A stretch of DNA of 58,811 bases, taken from a virus. Position 1 is the first letter of the stretch; each line of letters begins with the position of its first letter. Positions 16,814-25,899 of the stretch are shown piece by piece. The stretch is from positions 1 to 58,811 of IMG/VR virus record IMGVR_UViG_3300030328_004676; one strand, written 5' to 3'. The notes below the pieces were generated by a model that was not told where the DNA came from, did not search any database, and was given only the letters and a program-made list of their open reading frames with translations. The translations under genes were made by a program, and so were the position numbers.

Positions 16814-17364
16814 TTTTTTAAAATAGAAGGGCAGTCTACTCCATAACCCTTAATTAATTGATAGGTTAGAGCTAGGGAAAGCATTTCGGAAACATGATAA
16901 TATTCCACATTTTGAACAACTTTTATGATATTTGGGTTCCCGCACGGATTATATTGAGCGGAGATCATAGCTGTATCAATACCTTGGTCATCAGCCCAAT
17001 TCAGAGCGTTGACTATGCTGTTTGCGGATTCATTGTTTAGTGAGCAGGAGAAGGCAACCACAAGGCAGTTATTTTTGTTTAAATATTTTGTCCTGATATT
17101 TAACCAATTTTTAATCCAATTGTGGAAATTGTCATCTGCTATAAAGGATGTTGCTACAATTGCACTAGAAGGGCTTATGATGTTTTTGTCTGACAAGCGG
17201 CAAGAATCAACTGCCGCATGATCAGCAACAGCCATATTGCCACCATGTCCTAAAAAGAAAATGTTTTCAGCTTTATTGTAAGAGTTTTGTAGTTTTTCCC
17301 ACTCGGTTGAGTTGATGATTCTATCAAAAGTTTCCTCAAAGTTTTCTAGTTCTAGTTTTCTCAT
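16801..17364 (-). CDS. SIS-domain sugar-phosphate isomerase, similar to phosphoheptose isomerase GmhA
   Basis: A 187-residue single SIS-domain protein, about the size of GmhA (192). GHGGNMAVADHAAVD corresponds to the GNGGSxxxAxHFAxE motif of GmhA, FIADDNFHNW aligns with its NDFGFxxxF segment, and VVAFSCSLNNESANSIV takes the place of the phosphate-binding TSGNSxN loop, which here is altered. GmhA turns sedoheptulose 7-phosphate into heptose 7-phosphate. Together with the HldD-like epimerase and the nucleotidyltransferase at 27,456 it suggests a phage-borne heptose route; the kinase is missing. Confidence 0.7.
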   Translation of the reverse strand: MRKLELENFEETFDRIINSTEWEKLQNSYNKAENIFFLGHGGNMAVADHAAVDSCRLSDKNIISPSSAIVATSFIADDNFHNWIKNWLNIRTKYLNKNNCLVVAFSCSLNNESANSIVNALNWADDQGIDTAMISAQYNPCGNPNIIKVVQNVEYYHVSEMLSLALTYQLIKGYGVDCPSILKKCKK

Positions 17365-18104
17365 TTTTTATTTATATTTATTTTAAATAAAAGCATAACC
17401 CCAGATTGATTGGAAAATGTTTCCACTCCACTCCACTCTGTAACTCTAGTGAAATCAGTGGGATTAGTTGGTGGATAATCTTCAAGTTCATCAAAGATTA
17501 TAGGAACATAATCGAGTTTGGATTTAGTCTTTTCCACAAAGTCTTTAGCCCAAGAACAAAAAGAATCAAATTTATCTAGCTGTTGAGGCACTCCAACATA
17601 GATTGTTTTTTTACCAGTAATGTTAGAATAAATGTGCTCAATTATTCTTGGATCAATTTCAAAGGTTATATACAAATAAAACAAATCAAAATGATTTAAT
17701 TTGTCAATATCAAGAATATCATCACATATAACCTCTCTTGGGCAGGAATATTTCCTATTCAAGCTTTTTTCTATGATATCAAAAAATATTTCAATAGACG
17801 TTAAGCTTTTGCAATAACGAGAAAGACCCTCACAGATCTCACCCTTGCGAGACCCAATATGCAAAACATTCTTATTTTTTAAATCATCTTTTATAAAGAA
17901 TGGAGTCATTAAAGGATATCTCCAATTAATATGTTCATCACTTTTAATTTCTTTTTGTAAATTAAAATTGTTAGACTTTTCTGCTAATGCTTTTAGCTTT
18001 TCCTTGAACAAGGACTTAAATTCAGGATAACTTATTTTCTGGCTTTCTAAATCAGGAAACCATTTGAATAGAGGGTGGCTTTTCGGCAATACTATCTCTT
18101 TCAT
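17361..18104 (-). CDS. Rossmann-fold methyltransferase-like protein
   Basis: A 247-residue protein. The centre contains NVLHIGSRKGEICEGLSRYC, which resembles the SAM-binding glycine motif of class I methyltransferases, followed by LTSIEIFFDII (the acidic residue after strand 2) and a DILDIDKLNHFDL segment. The N-terminal 60 residues and C-terminal part do not match a subfamily I know. Its place in the sugar operon suggests O- or C-methylation of a sugar. The 4-base overlaps with its neighbours show coupled translation. Confidence 0.5.
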   Translation of the reverse strand: MKEIVLPKSHPLFKWFPDLESQKISYPEFKSLFKEKLKALAEKSNNFNLQKEIKSDEHINWRYPLMTPFFIKDDLKNKNVLHIGSRKGEICEGLSRYCKSLTSIEIFFDIIEKSLNRKYSCPREVICDDILDIDKLNHFDLFYLYITFEIDPRIIEHIYSNITGKKTIYVGVPQQLDKFDSFCSWAKDFVEKTKSKLDYVPIIFDELEDYPPTNPTDFTRVTEWSGVETFSNQSGVMLLFKININKK

Positions 18105-18751
18105 TGTTTTATGTCTTTAAATAAATCTTTAAGTCCAACTGGATTTACAGAAATTATTTCTGTCTCAAGGTTGTTGTTTTTTATAAAATTTTTAGCCTCT
18201 TCCCAGCCGACTTTGTAAATATCATATGAAGCATCTCCGCTGTTTATGATTGGTTTTCCATCAAAACACACCTTCTCATTGCAATCACAACCTACTATGT
18301 ATATTGTTTTAACACCTGTATAAAAAAGAAAATTTAAAGCATGAAAAATCACAGAAACTCCGCAAGTGGCGTTTTCAGAAATGTCTAAGTTAAAGCGAGG
18401 CGGCATCATGTTTCTGACTGACATTGGATAAGCCCCAAATGACTCAACTTCTTCTGCTGAGTAATGTAATTCATGAGGAGAACCATCGACTTCACTGGCT
18501 CCAAATTTAGCTATCTTTACATTAAAAGACTTGTCCATACACCTGCCCCTGTCTCCAAAAAAATAATAATCTAATTTTTGGTGATTATCCTTAGACTGGT
18601 CAAATAGTTCAAAATCGCCTACATAATTTACGCCAACATAAATATCTGCGTCAATGTGTTTATACTTATTTAAACTTGCTCCACTTCCAAACAAGACCGC
18701 TTCTTGTCCTTTATGTTTGTTTTTAAATTGTTTAAAAATTGAGTTTATCAT
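18101..18751 (-). CDS. DUF115/GT42-like protein, candidate sialyltransferase
   Basis: A 216-residue protein. The start AVLFGSGASLNKYKHI resembles the GNGPSL nucleotide-binding motif shared by DUF115 proteins and the GT42 sialyltransferases such as CstII. Later ATCGVSVIFHALNFLFYTG, then VKTIYIVGCDCN, matches the pattern TSGVYxxxxAxxLGYKEIYLxGxD of that fold. With a CMP-sialate synthetase three genes downstream in the operon, a sialyl or nonulosonic acid transferase is a fair guess. The fold similarity is moderate and the catalytic His is not certain. Confidence 0.45.
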   Translation of the reverse strand: MINSIFKQFKNKHKGQEAVLFGSGASLNKYKHIDADIYVGVNYVGDFELFDQSKDNHQKLDYYFFGDRGRCMDKSFNVKIAKFGASEVDGSPHELHYSAEEVESFGAYPMSVRNMMPPRFNLDISENATCGVSVIFHALNFLFYTGVKTIYIVGCDCNEKVCFDGKPIINSGDASYDIYKVGWEEAKNFIKNNNLETEIISVNPVGLKDLFKDIKQ

Positions 18752-19468
18752 CTAAATATCTCTAAAATTTATAGAAGTAATATAATCTTCGCGGCCAATA
18801 AGATCAACAACTTTTTCAAAGTCACTTCTGAGGGATTTGTGTTTTAAGCCATGAAAAACAAAAATGGCAGATTCATCTGAACTCATTCCGTCCACATCTT
18901 CAACGAAATCTTCATACCTGTAAATAAAATTAAATATACCTTTAACTTTAATCAAAAAGTTATTTTCAGAGTCTTCGGGATATTTTATTTTTGGTCTTGG
19001 GTTTTCAGGTTTTTCCAGAAAATCCCATCTTGTCCAATCTGGTTCACCATAATCGTAACCTGTTCTAGCGTGGGTAAATCCAGCCGACTTTACAATATCT
19101 GCGACTCTTGAGTCTGCATAATATGCGGGATAGGCAAAAGTGTTAATTTTTTTAACTCCGTATTTAGTCAAAATTTCGTTCATTGAAATTAACTCATGTA
19201 ACACCTGATCATTACTACCAACTTGAGTTAAGTTAGGATGACTTACTGTATGGCTCCCTATTTCAAAACCCTGTTCTTCAAATTCTGGCAAAAGATTAAG
19301 ATCAATCAGAGGTTCGTTTAAACCTAATTGAGTAGCAACGGAGTGGTTTTCCCACATATTAGCAGTTGATATAAAAAATGTCCCCTTTAAGCCCTTGTCT
19401 TTTAAAACATCTTTCGCCCAAACATGGCTTTCAAGACCATCATCAAATGTTAGACATATTTTTTTCAT
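18752..19468 (-). CDS. Polysaccharide deacetylase (NodB domain)
   Basis: A 238-residue protein with the NodB homology domain. TFDDGLESH (7-15) gives the catalytic and metal-binding Asp pair, GTFFIST is the strand after it, and IGSHTVSHPNL holds the two metal-binding His residues. FAYPAY corresponds to the FRxPxG/FxYP motif, and the C-terminal VFHGL corresponds to the LxH motif. There is no signal peptide, so it acts in the cytoplasm or on a soluble substrate, probably N- or O-deacetylating a sugar precursor or glycan. Confidence 0.85.
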   Translation of the reverse strand: MKKICLTFDDGLESHVWAKDVLKDKGLKGTFFISTANMWENHSVATQLGLNEPLIDLNLLPEFEEQGFEIGSHTVSHPNLTQVGSNDQVLHELISMNEILTKYGVKKINTFAYPAYYADSRVADIVKSAGFTHARTGYDYGEPDWTRWDFLEKPENPRPKIKYPEDSENNFLIKVKGIFNFIYRYEDFVEDVDGMSSDESAIFVFHGLKHKSLRSDFEKVVDLIGREDYITSINFRDI

Positions 19469-20189
19469 TTTTTATAAATTTTATTTTTGGGTCAACAATT
19501 GCTTCAACTGAAGTTATAATACAAGGATTTTTGTCATCTCCGAAAAAGTGAAATCCTTTTCCGTCATGAAATATTATGCGAAAATCTTTTGTATGATCAA
19601 GAACTTCTCCGTATTCAAAAAACAGATTTGTATGATATACTTGCCCTTCTGAGTAAGTTAACACTAAATCTTTATCAGTAAAAGGCAGTTTACCGTGATC
19701 TGATATTATCCTTTTAAGTATTTCTTTAGAAGTTCCGTATATGGATACTGAAGCGTGTTTTCGGTAATAACCGTCATAGTTTTGTGATACGGCGGCGATC
19801 ATAGATGCGTTATCTATAGAATAGAATTTTTCTTTAAAAATTGTATCGAAGTTATCTTTACAAAAAATAAAGTCATCCTCCGAAAATATAAAGAAATCAA
19901 AATCATCTATAAAAATGTCAACAGCATGAGAGTATGCGCCGTAAGAGATCCCTACATTCTCTCTTGAAAGAGTGACAAATTTAAATTTTTGTTTAAGAGG
20001 TAAGACCTCCTCTTCATAGCCTTCGGGAATATCTCCGTTAATAACAAAAGTTATCTGATCGAGGTCGTGTTTTGTATTACATAAATACTCTACTTGTTTT
20101 TTTAAGAAAAAAAACTTATCAGTTTTTGCTTCTTCAATTTGCTTTCTCCTTTCTCCAAAGTAGAAAACTTTTACAAGATTTGTTTTCAC
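19443..20189 (-). CDS. GT-A-fold glycosyltransferase-like protein
   Basis: A 248-residue soluble protein. VTLSRENVGISYGAYSHAVD looks like the region before the nucleotide-diphosphate site in GT-A enzymes, and FFIFSEDDFIFC supplies a DxD-like acidic motif. TFVINGDIPEGYEEE is the second strand. The end overlaps the deacetylase start by 26 bases. Donor and acceptor are unknown. A family-2-like transferase is the best guess, not a firm assignment. Confidence 0.55.
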   Translation of the reverse strand: MKTNLVKVFYFGERRKQIEEAKTDKFFFLKKQVEYLCNTKHDLDQITFVINGDIPEGYEEEVLPLKQKFKFVTLSRENVGISYGAYSHAVDIFIDDFDFFIFSEDDFIFCKDNFDTIFKEKFYSIDNASMIAAVSQNYDGYYRKHASVSIYGTSKEILKRIISDHGKLPFTDKDLVLTYSEGQVYHTNLFFEYGEVLDHTKDFRIIFHDGKGFHFFGDDKNPCIITSVEAIVDPKIKFIKNEKNMSNI

Positions 20190-21274
20190 TAAAATTTATT
20201 TAAAATTCTGGTTATTTTGGCTGCTTGGTCTTCTTCTACCCACCATCCAACAGGAATGTTTAGTAATTTGGAATCAAATTCATTTAAATTTTTAAGGCTC
20301 TCATTCCTTCCTCCAAAAACCGAATATTGATCGTTTCTAACATGAACCCTGTCAGAGTCTACTCCGTTGTCAGCGAGATAAGATTTTAAGGTTTCTCTAT
20401 CTTCTGTTAAAATAGAATAAATCCAACTGGAGCTTACCGTATTGTCAGGTTTTCTCATTTTTGTAATCTTAGGATTACTAATGTGTTTATCATAATGGTT
20501 TCTGTTTCTGATATGGCCGTGTATGATAAAGTCAATATTTTTAATATTTTTTAAGCCTATTGCAGCGTTAATATTATTCATGTGATATTTGTATCCTGAC
20601 TCTGTAATATCTTGGTCCCATCGACTTTTCCCTTCAAATTTTCTATCTAGCCCAAACCATCTTATTTTTCTAGCTCTTTCTGCGTCTTCTTTATTTTTAC
20701 ATGAAAGCGCACCACCATCTCCACAAGTCAAGTGCTTTATAGCTTGGAATGAAAAACACACAAAGTCTGAATGAGATCCTATTCTTTTCCCTTTATATGA
20801 TGAACCAAAAGCATGGGCTGCATCTTCAATAACTTTTATATTAAATTCTTTTGCTATATCGTTAATTTTATCAATCTCGACTGGTTGTCCAGCCCAGTGA
20901 ACAGCTACGATTGCTTTTGTTTTATCTGTTATCTTAGACCTGATACTTTCGGGACAAATATTGCCTGTCGTAATATCAATATCTGCGAAAATAAGCTTGG
21001 CCCCCATATTATAAAACGGCTCATTAGTAGCCATGCAGGTCATTGCTGTAGTTATTACCTCGTCCCCCTTTTCTATTCCAGACAAGATGCCAGCCAAATG
21101 TAAGGCAGAAGTCCCACTATTTGTTAGAGATGTATTTTTATTACCAATATATTGAGATACTTTATCCTCAAAGTCGTCTGAATATTCGCCCTCTGTGAGA
21201 CATCCTTTTTCAAAAATATTAGAAAGCACCGAAGAACAGTCTTCCGACATAAATGGTTTAAATAATGAAATCAT
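20189..21274 (-). CDS. DegT/DnrJ/EryC1/StrS-family sugar aminotransferase
   Basis: A PLP-dependent aminotransferase of about 361 residues. I chose the ATG at 21,274 because MISLFKPFMSED matches the usual N-terminus of the family; an ATG at 21,295 would add seven residues and overlap the upstream gene. Visible are TNSGTSALHLAG, GDEVITTAMTC, VIEDAAHAFGS (PLP-binding Asp) and CFSFQAIKHLTCGDGG, in which the Lys would form the internal aldimine. Members convert 4-keto-6-deoxy sugars to 4-amino sugars. With gmd in the same operon, GDP-perosamine synthesis is one possibility; with the dTDP-glucose dehydratase-like gene, a dTDP-amino sugar is another. Confidence 0.88.
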   Translation of the reverse strand: MISLFKPFMSEDCSSVLSNIFEKGCLTEGEYSDDFEDKVSQYIGNKNTSLTNSGTSALHLAGILSGIEKGDEVITTAMTCMATNEPFYNMGAKLIFADIDITTGNICPESIRSKITDKTKAIVAVHWAGQPVEIDKINDIAKEFNIKVIEDAAHAFGSSYKGKRIGSHSDFVCFSFQAIKHLTCGDGGALSCKNKEDAERARKIRWFGLDRKFEGKSRWDQDITESGYKYHMNNINAAIGLKNIKNIDFIIHGHIRNRNHYDKHISNPKITKMRKPDNTVSSSWIYSILTEDRETLKSYLADNGVDSDRVHVRNDQYSVFGGRNESLKNLNEFDSKLLNIPVGWWVEEDQAAKITRILNKF

Positions 21275-21279
21275 AAAAT

Positions 21280-22293
21280 TTATTCTTCTAACCAATGCTT
21301 GTTTTGTAGAGTCCAGTCAACTGTTTTTTGTAAGGTTTTATTAAAGTCAACTGGAACCTTCCATCCTAAATCTTCTAGTTTATCTCCATTAAGTGCATAT
21401 CTTAAATCATGAGCGGGTCTTTTTGAGTGATAGTCAGTCATCTCATATATAGCTTTTTCTCCCATAATTTCGGAAATTATTTGGACAACTTCTAGATTTG
21501 ATAGTTCTTTACATCCCGAGATATTATACCTTCCGATGGATGAATCATGACTATCAAGAATTTCGCATGTGTTTTTCAACACAAAAACAAAAGCGTCAGC
21601 AACATTTCTGGCGTGAATGTAAAATCTGCTTCCAGCTTTTTTGCCATCTGGATAACAATGAATATGTATTTTTTCTTTATTTAAAATTGATTTAATAACC
21701 TTTGGTATAAATTTTTCAGCGTGTTGCCTCTCTCCTATAATGTTCATTGTGTTTGTAATGACAATAGGGATGCCATATGTGTTGCAATATGATTCACAAA
21801 TACTCTCACTGGCAGCTTTTGAAGCAGAGTAAGGGTTACCACAATTAAACCTGTCTCCCTCTTTATACGCAAATCCTTCTGGAGCGTTGCCGAAAACTTC
21901 GTCTGTAGAAAAATACATAAACTTTTCTAAGTTTTCGCAATGCGATCTGGCGAATTCTAACAAATTTAAAGTAGAGTCTACGTTATTTTTGGTGAAGTCT
22001 TTTGGATCTAAAATAGAATTTTCTACATGCGACTCAGCAGCAATGTGTAAAATGTAACTTGTGTCTTTTAATTCTTTTACTAAGCCCTCGGGTATTTCTG
22101 AACACAAATCAAAAGTAAACATTTTTAACCTAGGATTGCTTAAAGCCGCAGTTTCTTGCAGCCTAGAAAGCCCGAAAGAAGAATAGCTTAACTTATCAAT
22201 ACAATAAATGTCCCAGTTAGTTTTTTTTAAGATATGATCAATAACGTGGTGTCCCACAAACCCGCATCCTCCTGTTACAATAACTTTTTTCAT
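21280..22293 (-). CDS. dTDP-glucose 4,6-dehydratase-like protein (RmlB family)
   Basis: A 337-residue extended short-chain dehydrogenase. VTGGCGFVGHHVIDH (5-19) is the NAD site, HIAAESHVENSI is the RmlB-type AAESHVDxSI motif, FMYFSTDEVFG carries the catalytic Thr-Asp-Glu triad start, NPYSASKAASE the Tyr-xxx-Lys, and NTMNIIGERQHAEKFIPKVI the downstream RmlB signature. It probably makes a 4-keto-6-deoxy nucleotide sugar for the aminotransferase that follows. The end of this gene and the start of that one are nearly contiguous. Confidence 0.85.
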   Translation of the reverse strand: MKKVIVTGGCGFVGHHVIDHILKKTNWDIYCIDKLSYSSFGLSRLQETAALSNPRLKMFTFDLCSEIPEGLVKELKDTSYILHIAAESHVENSILDPKDFTKNNVDSTLNLLEFARSHCENLEKFMYFSTDEVFGNAPEGFAYKEGDRFNCGNPYSASKAASESICESYCNTYGIPIVITNTMNIIGERQHAEKFIPKVIKSILNKEKIHIHCYPDGKKAGSRFYIHARNVADAFVFVLKNTCEILDSHDSSIGRYNISGCKELSNLEVVQIISEIMGEKAIYEMTDYHSKRPAHDLRYALNGDKLEDLGWKVPVDFNKTLQKTVDWTLQNKHWLEE

Positions 22294-22745
22294 AACTCAA
22301 TTCTCATTTCAATACTTTCTTTATTGTCTATCATTTCTCTTCTAGTCTCTACAAAACCCAGCTTTCTGTATAAATTTAAGGCCACTTGATTTTTAGTTAG
22401 AACTTTAAGATAAACTTCTTTTATGTTAAGATTTTTTTTTATTTTATCTAAAAATATTTTATATGCAGTTGTAGCCAGACCTTTCCCTCTCCAGTTTTTA
22501 TGAATATCTAAGCCTATAAAAAAATTCACATCCTCAATACTGGTTCTAAAATAGCCAATTTTGTCGCCAGCAAATTCTAAAATAAAAAACTTTGGTCGTT
22601 CTTCTTCAAACCACTTAAGAGATTCGTCTAGGGAATACTTGCTTTGATCGTGCAAAAAAGAAGAACACTCATTTCGTAAACAATTGAAAAACGGAATGTC
22701 TTTTTTTCTCATGCGACGAATAGACATTTTATCTTCAATACTCAC
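22290..22745 (-). CDS. GNAT-family N-acetyltransferase
   Basis: A 151-residue GNAT acetyltransferase. NWRGKGLATTAYKIF is the acetyl-CoA pyrophosphate loop (RGxGxA type), KVLTKNQVALNLYRKLGFVE is the C-terminal motif B, and IRRMRKKDIPFF is the usual first strand and helix. Set between the dehydratase and glycosyltransferases and near an aminotransferase, it could acetylate the amino group of the 4-amino sugar as PseH- or PglD-type enzymes do. It overlaps both neighbours by four bases. Confidence 0.85.
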   Translation of the reverse strand: MSIEDKMSIRRMRKKDIPFFNCLRNECSSFLHDQSKYSLDESLKWFEEERPKFFILEFAGDKIGYFRTSIEDVNFFIGLDIHKNWRGKGLATTAYKIFLDKIKKNLNIKEVYLKVLTKNQVALNLYRKLGFVETRREMIDNKESIEMRIEL

Positions 22746-23509
22746 CTTAATATTCTCTTTAAAATTTTTCTTCTGGCTTGAGTTGTTTTGCGATGGTTTT
22801 TACAGGCATATTTAACATGGTCCTTATTAAAAATATTCTCTTTAACTGTTTTTTTAGATGCAGGACTTATTTCATGTATACCAAAACTCTTATAAAAATC
22901 TCTATCGGTATATGCGAGGTGTTCTGTGCAAAACATAGAGGATACTTCGAATGGCGCAAACTTTACACCTCTTTGTTCTAGTTCTTCTCTTAAAAGGTAG
23001 CAAGATATAATGTCTTCTTGTTCATTGGGGTTTTCTAATGATTTAAGATAATTTCTGGATTGTAGATATATGTTTCTTAATTCAGTGCAAAACTTTTTAG
23101 ACCTCAAAGAAAATCCTCCGTTCCCAGAACAAATCTCATGCTGATATCCACCTGCATCAAAAGGAGCACCCACATAATCATATCTTAAAAAGATATCGGT
23201 CCAAGAATCTGGGTTTGCTATAAATCCATCGCGATGAAAATTTAACATAAACTCAGAATCAAACATTTCTGGATAATACAGAATGACAAATTCCGAGAAA
23301 GTTTCATACTTTACTTCTGGTATTTGAATGTATTCAACATTGTCATAAAAGACAGATGGTGTTTTATGGGTAAATACTCTTCTTTTAGCAAAATCAAGGA
23401 CTCCATTATCTGCATTTGCTAATTTAGATATAGAGTCTATGCCTGAATTTTTTTTCTTGCTAAGATCATTCCCATAAACGCTTAGGTATGTCACATCATT
23501 AATTGTCAT
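22742..23509 (-). CDS. DUF5672-like glycosyltransferase-related protein
   Basis: A protein of about 255 residues from the ATG at 23,509; an upstream ATG at 23,548 would add 13 residues and overlap the previous gene by 50 bases. MLNFHRDGFIANPDSW, YDYVGAPFDAGG and CSGNGGFSLRSKKFC follow the pattern of DUF5672, a family often found beside glycosyltransferases in sugar clusters. The C-terminus is basic. It is probably a GT-A-like enzyme, with donor unknown. Confidence 0.65.
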   Translation of the reverse strand: MTINDVTYLSVYGNDLSKKKNSGIDSISKLANADNGVLDFAKRRVFTHKTPSVFYDNVEYIQIPEVKYETFSEFVILYYPEMFDSEFMLNFHRDGFIANPDSWTDIFLRYDYVGAPFDAGGYQHEICSGNGGFSLRSKKFCTELRNIYLQSRNYLKSLENPNEQEDIISCYLLREELEQRGVKFAPFEVSSMFCTEHLAYTDRDFYKSFGIHEISPASKKTVKENIFNKDHVKYACKNHRKTTQARRKILKRILR

Positions 23510-24377
23510 TATATTTCTCGTATAAATTAATAATGTTCTTCGCAACACTAAATTTAGAAAACTTATGCTGTATTTGAGAAGACCACTCGTCTAGTATAAC
23601 TGATTGGTAGTGAGAGAAATGATTAACTAAGCCGTTGTATGTTTTTGTAACAGATTCAATATTAGGTTCTGCTACGCAGAAATCTGGGCATAATTTTGAG
23701 TTAGGGTTATCACTACAAACAAGCGGGACAGCGCCACAGACCATTGCCTCTAAAGCGGGTAACCCCAAACCTTCAAACTTAGAAGGAAGGGCTACTATTT
23801 TTGCTTTATTATAGAGTTCATTTAAAGACATATCATTAACTAGACCTAAAAAATTATTGTTAGGCTCTACCCCTCCAATTGGGCCAACAATTATTTTTGG
23901 TATATTGTTTAATAGCTCGATTCTTTTGTTTGGATCGTTTGCTCTTCCAACATACAAACAATTTATAGTTTTTTCTACAAGAGGGTCAAAAAATATATCT
24001 TTTATTGGATTCCCTATGTTATGAGATTCTATGCCTATATCTGATAATTGTTTTTTAACTGGCTCGCTAATACAAGTAACAACATTTGCATGAATTAGCT
24101 GGTCTTTTAATTTGTCAATCGGGAAGTCAGGGTTGTGTGGAGGAATATCTAGCACGTTGAAAATTTTAAACCCTTTTTTGGGAAATTGAGAATCTCCTTG
24201 GTATAAAGCGGAATCTTTATGCTGAGTATCTTTTTTACCGAAATCAAAATTATTACAATAAATAAAGTCATAGTCATCTCCGCAAACAACTTCATGACCT
24301 AATCCTTTGAAGCCTTGTTCTATGCGAGGAACTTGACACCAATATTCTTTGGCTCCATATAATTTTACTTTATACAT
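23499..24377 (-). CDS. Glycosyltransferase family 4 (GT-B fold)
   Basis: A 292-residue protein, short for GT4 (about 350). NCLYVGRANDPNKRIELLNN is the start of the donor domain. VALPSKFEGLGLPALEAMVC contains the ExxxxxxxE (EGLGLPALE) motif of GT4, and GAVPLVCSDNP follows it. The N-terminal acceptor domain is reduced. It transfers a sugar from a nucleotide donor with retention. The stop overlaps the next gene start by 11 bases. Confidence 0.85.
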   Translation of the reverse strand: MYKVKLYGAKEYWCQVPRIEQGFKGLGHEVVCGDDYDFIYCNNFDFGKKDTQHKDSALYQGDSQFPKKGFKIFNVLDIPPHNPDFPIDKLKDQLIHANVVTCISEPVKKQLSDIGIESHNIGNPIKDIFFDPLVEKTINCLYVGRANDPNKRIELLNNIPKIIVGPIGGVEPNNNFLGLVNDMSLNELYNKAKIVALPSKFEGLGLPALEAMVCGAVPLVCSDNPNSKLCPDFCVAEPNIESVTKTYNGLVNHFSHYQSVILDEWSSQIQHKFSKFSVAKNIINLYEKYNDN

Positions 24378-25123
24378 TTTACTTTTGGGATGGGTATGTG
24401 ATTTTTTTCATAGAAAGATTCATCGAACTCCAAACAGTGTTTTTCATGATTCCATTTATAACTACAATGTCCAAAATGTTTGTGCTGATATTCGACTTTT
24501 CTTTTTCCTATTCTATCATTGAGCCAAGTATAGTGAGGTATATGGGCCACTTCTTTTGGTATGGTCTCTATCTCCATATTCTCATAACTTATGATTTGCC
24601 CGTTATATTCATAACTTATGTCATTATCCCAATAAAATCCTGCCATCTTGATAGAATCCTTTATATTTGTTTTGAAAATTCTAGGAGGACAGAAGGGTTC
24701 TTCTAGATAATGATCTACATCAAAAACGTGATTTTTTAATGATATTTTAAATAAATTTCTATTGCTTGATTCCACATATTCTTCAATTTTTTCAATATGT
24801 TCTTCTGTATAAAATTCGTCAGAATCAACTAGCCAGATATAATCCAAATCATACTTTTTTAAATAAAACAGAGCATTGTTTCTAGCTTCTGCCTCTGAAA
24901 TATACTGGGGTGTATCTACTAAATATTTAAGCCTCCTTTGCTCAACTAGTTCTCTAAGTAGGTCTGTGGTGTGATCATGAAAAGAATCTATGCCTCTATA
25001 TTCTTTAAATGGAACAGATACAGCCGAGACAATATGGTTATCGCGTTTTAAAAATGGTTCAATAGATTTTAAAACATAATCTTCTGTGTTATAGCCACAA
25101 TATATTATACCATATTTTTTCAT
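24365..25123 (-). CDS. Glycosyltransferase-like protein, GT2-type
   Basis: A 252-residue protein with a GT-A core. YGIIYCGYNTEDYVLKSIEP is the first strand and helix, EAEARNNALFYLKKYDLDYI the helix before the metal site, and WLVDSDEFY the DxD motif. The C-terminal third is rich in aromatic and His residues (HIPHYTWLNDR, YQHKHFGHCSYKW). Similar to transferases that begin with a search for a residue-rich acceptor, but I cannot name the substrate. It overlaps both neighbours by a few bases. Confidence 0.7.
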   Translation of the reverse strand: MKKYGIIYCGYNTEDYVLKSIEPFLKRDNHIVSAVSVPFKEYRGIDSFHDHTTDLLRELVEQRRLKYLVDTPQYISEAEARNNALFYLKKYDLDYIWLVDSDEFYTEEHIEKIEEYVESSNRNLFKISLKNHVFDVDHYLEEPFCPPRIFKTNIKDSIKMAGFYWDNDISYEYNGQIISYENMEIETIPKEVAHIPHYTWLNDRIGKRKVEYQHKHFGHCSYKWNHEKHCLEFDESFYEKNHIPIPKVKCIK

Positions 25124-25899
25124 AAAGTAGGCCAGATTGGTTTTTGCATATCGTGTTTTTTCTTTCTTGAATCCCCAGACACTACTTCTTCTGGTTCATA
25201 TGATGCATCGTATTTTCCGTTTTTTCTATGGTTCCAAATTTTTCCCCAAAATTTGTTTACATTATTTCTTTTTTCTAAATCTAAATATCCTAAATGAATT
25301 ATTTTAGGGTTAAGGTCATCAAGTTGTATTTTAGCAACACATGGTATAAGATTGCCATTAGAATCTATAAGTTCACAGGTGTCACTTTTTTCAGGATCTA
25401 AACTGCCATCTTCTTTTCTCGCCCAAGCAACAGATCCTCTGTGAGACCCTTCTTTAGTATGCAAATACCATTTTTGACCAATGTTAATGTAATGATCTAA
25501 ATCTTCATACAAATCAATCGTAGGCAACATAATACTGCAAGGGAAGTCATGATCTAAAATAACTGTAGAACAAAGGTCTAATCTTTCTTTGTCTCCTGAG
25601 ATTCGCTCATCTAAATCACATTGTAGCGCAACTTTATTGCGACAGTTTTCAAGTGCTGCGTCCTTTAGTTTACCTTCCCAATAAACATCTGTTTGTATTT
25701 CTAGGTGCCTTGATACAATTCCTATTTTTTTAGGGTCATAAAATTTACTTTTTATAACTTCATTCCTGACTTTTTCGTGCTCCCACCTAAAAGTTGCTAT
25801 AACTATTTCATCAACATAATATAACCAATTAGAAAAGACTTCATCTAAGTCTATATCTAGCTTGTCTATATTAAATAATGTTGTGTATAGAGAAATCAT
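25120..25899 (-). CDS. Glycosyltransferase-like protein, GT-A type
   Basis: A 259-residue protein. ISLYTTLFNID is the first strand, VDEIVIATFRWEHE the second, and VALQCDLDERIS carries the acidic DxD-like motif. LPTIDLYEDLDHYINIGQ and HRGSVAWARKEDG complete a GT-A-like order. It is one of four consecutive GT-A-like genes (24,365-27,475), which may be paralogues with different donors. No membrane segment. Confidence 0.6.
   Translation of the reverse strand: MISLYTTLFNIDKLDIDLDEVFSNWLYYVDEIVIATFRWEHEKVRNEVIKSKFYDPKKIGIVSRHLEIQTDVYWEGKLKDAALENCRNKVALQCDLDERISGDKERLDLCSTVILDHDFPCSIMLPTIDLYEDLDHYINIGQKWYLHTKEGSHRGSVAWARKEDGSLDPEKSDTCELIDSNGNLIPCVAKIQLDDLNPKIIHLGYLDLEKRNNVNKFWGKIWNHRKNGKYDASYEPEEVVSGDSRKKKHDMQKPIWPTL

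Noticed and set aside
22742-23548. Longer version of the DUF5672-like gene
   Set aside because: The extra 13 residues overlap the upstream gene by 50 bases; the ATG at 23,509 gives a normal overlap of 11.
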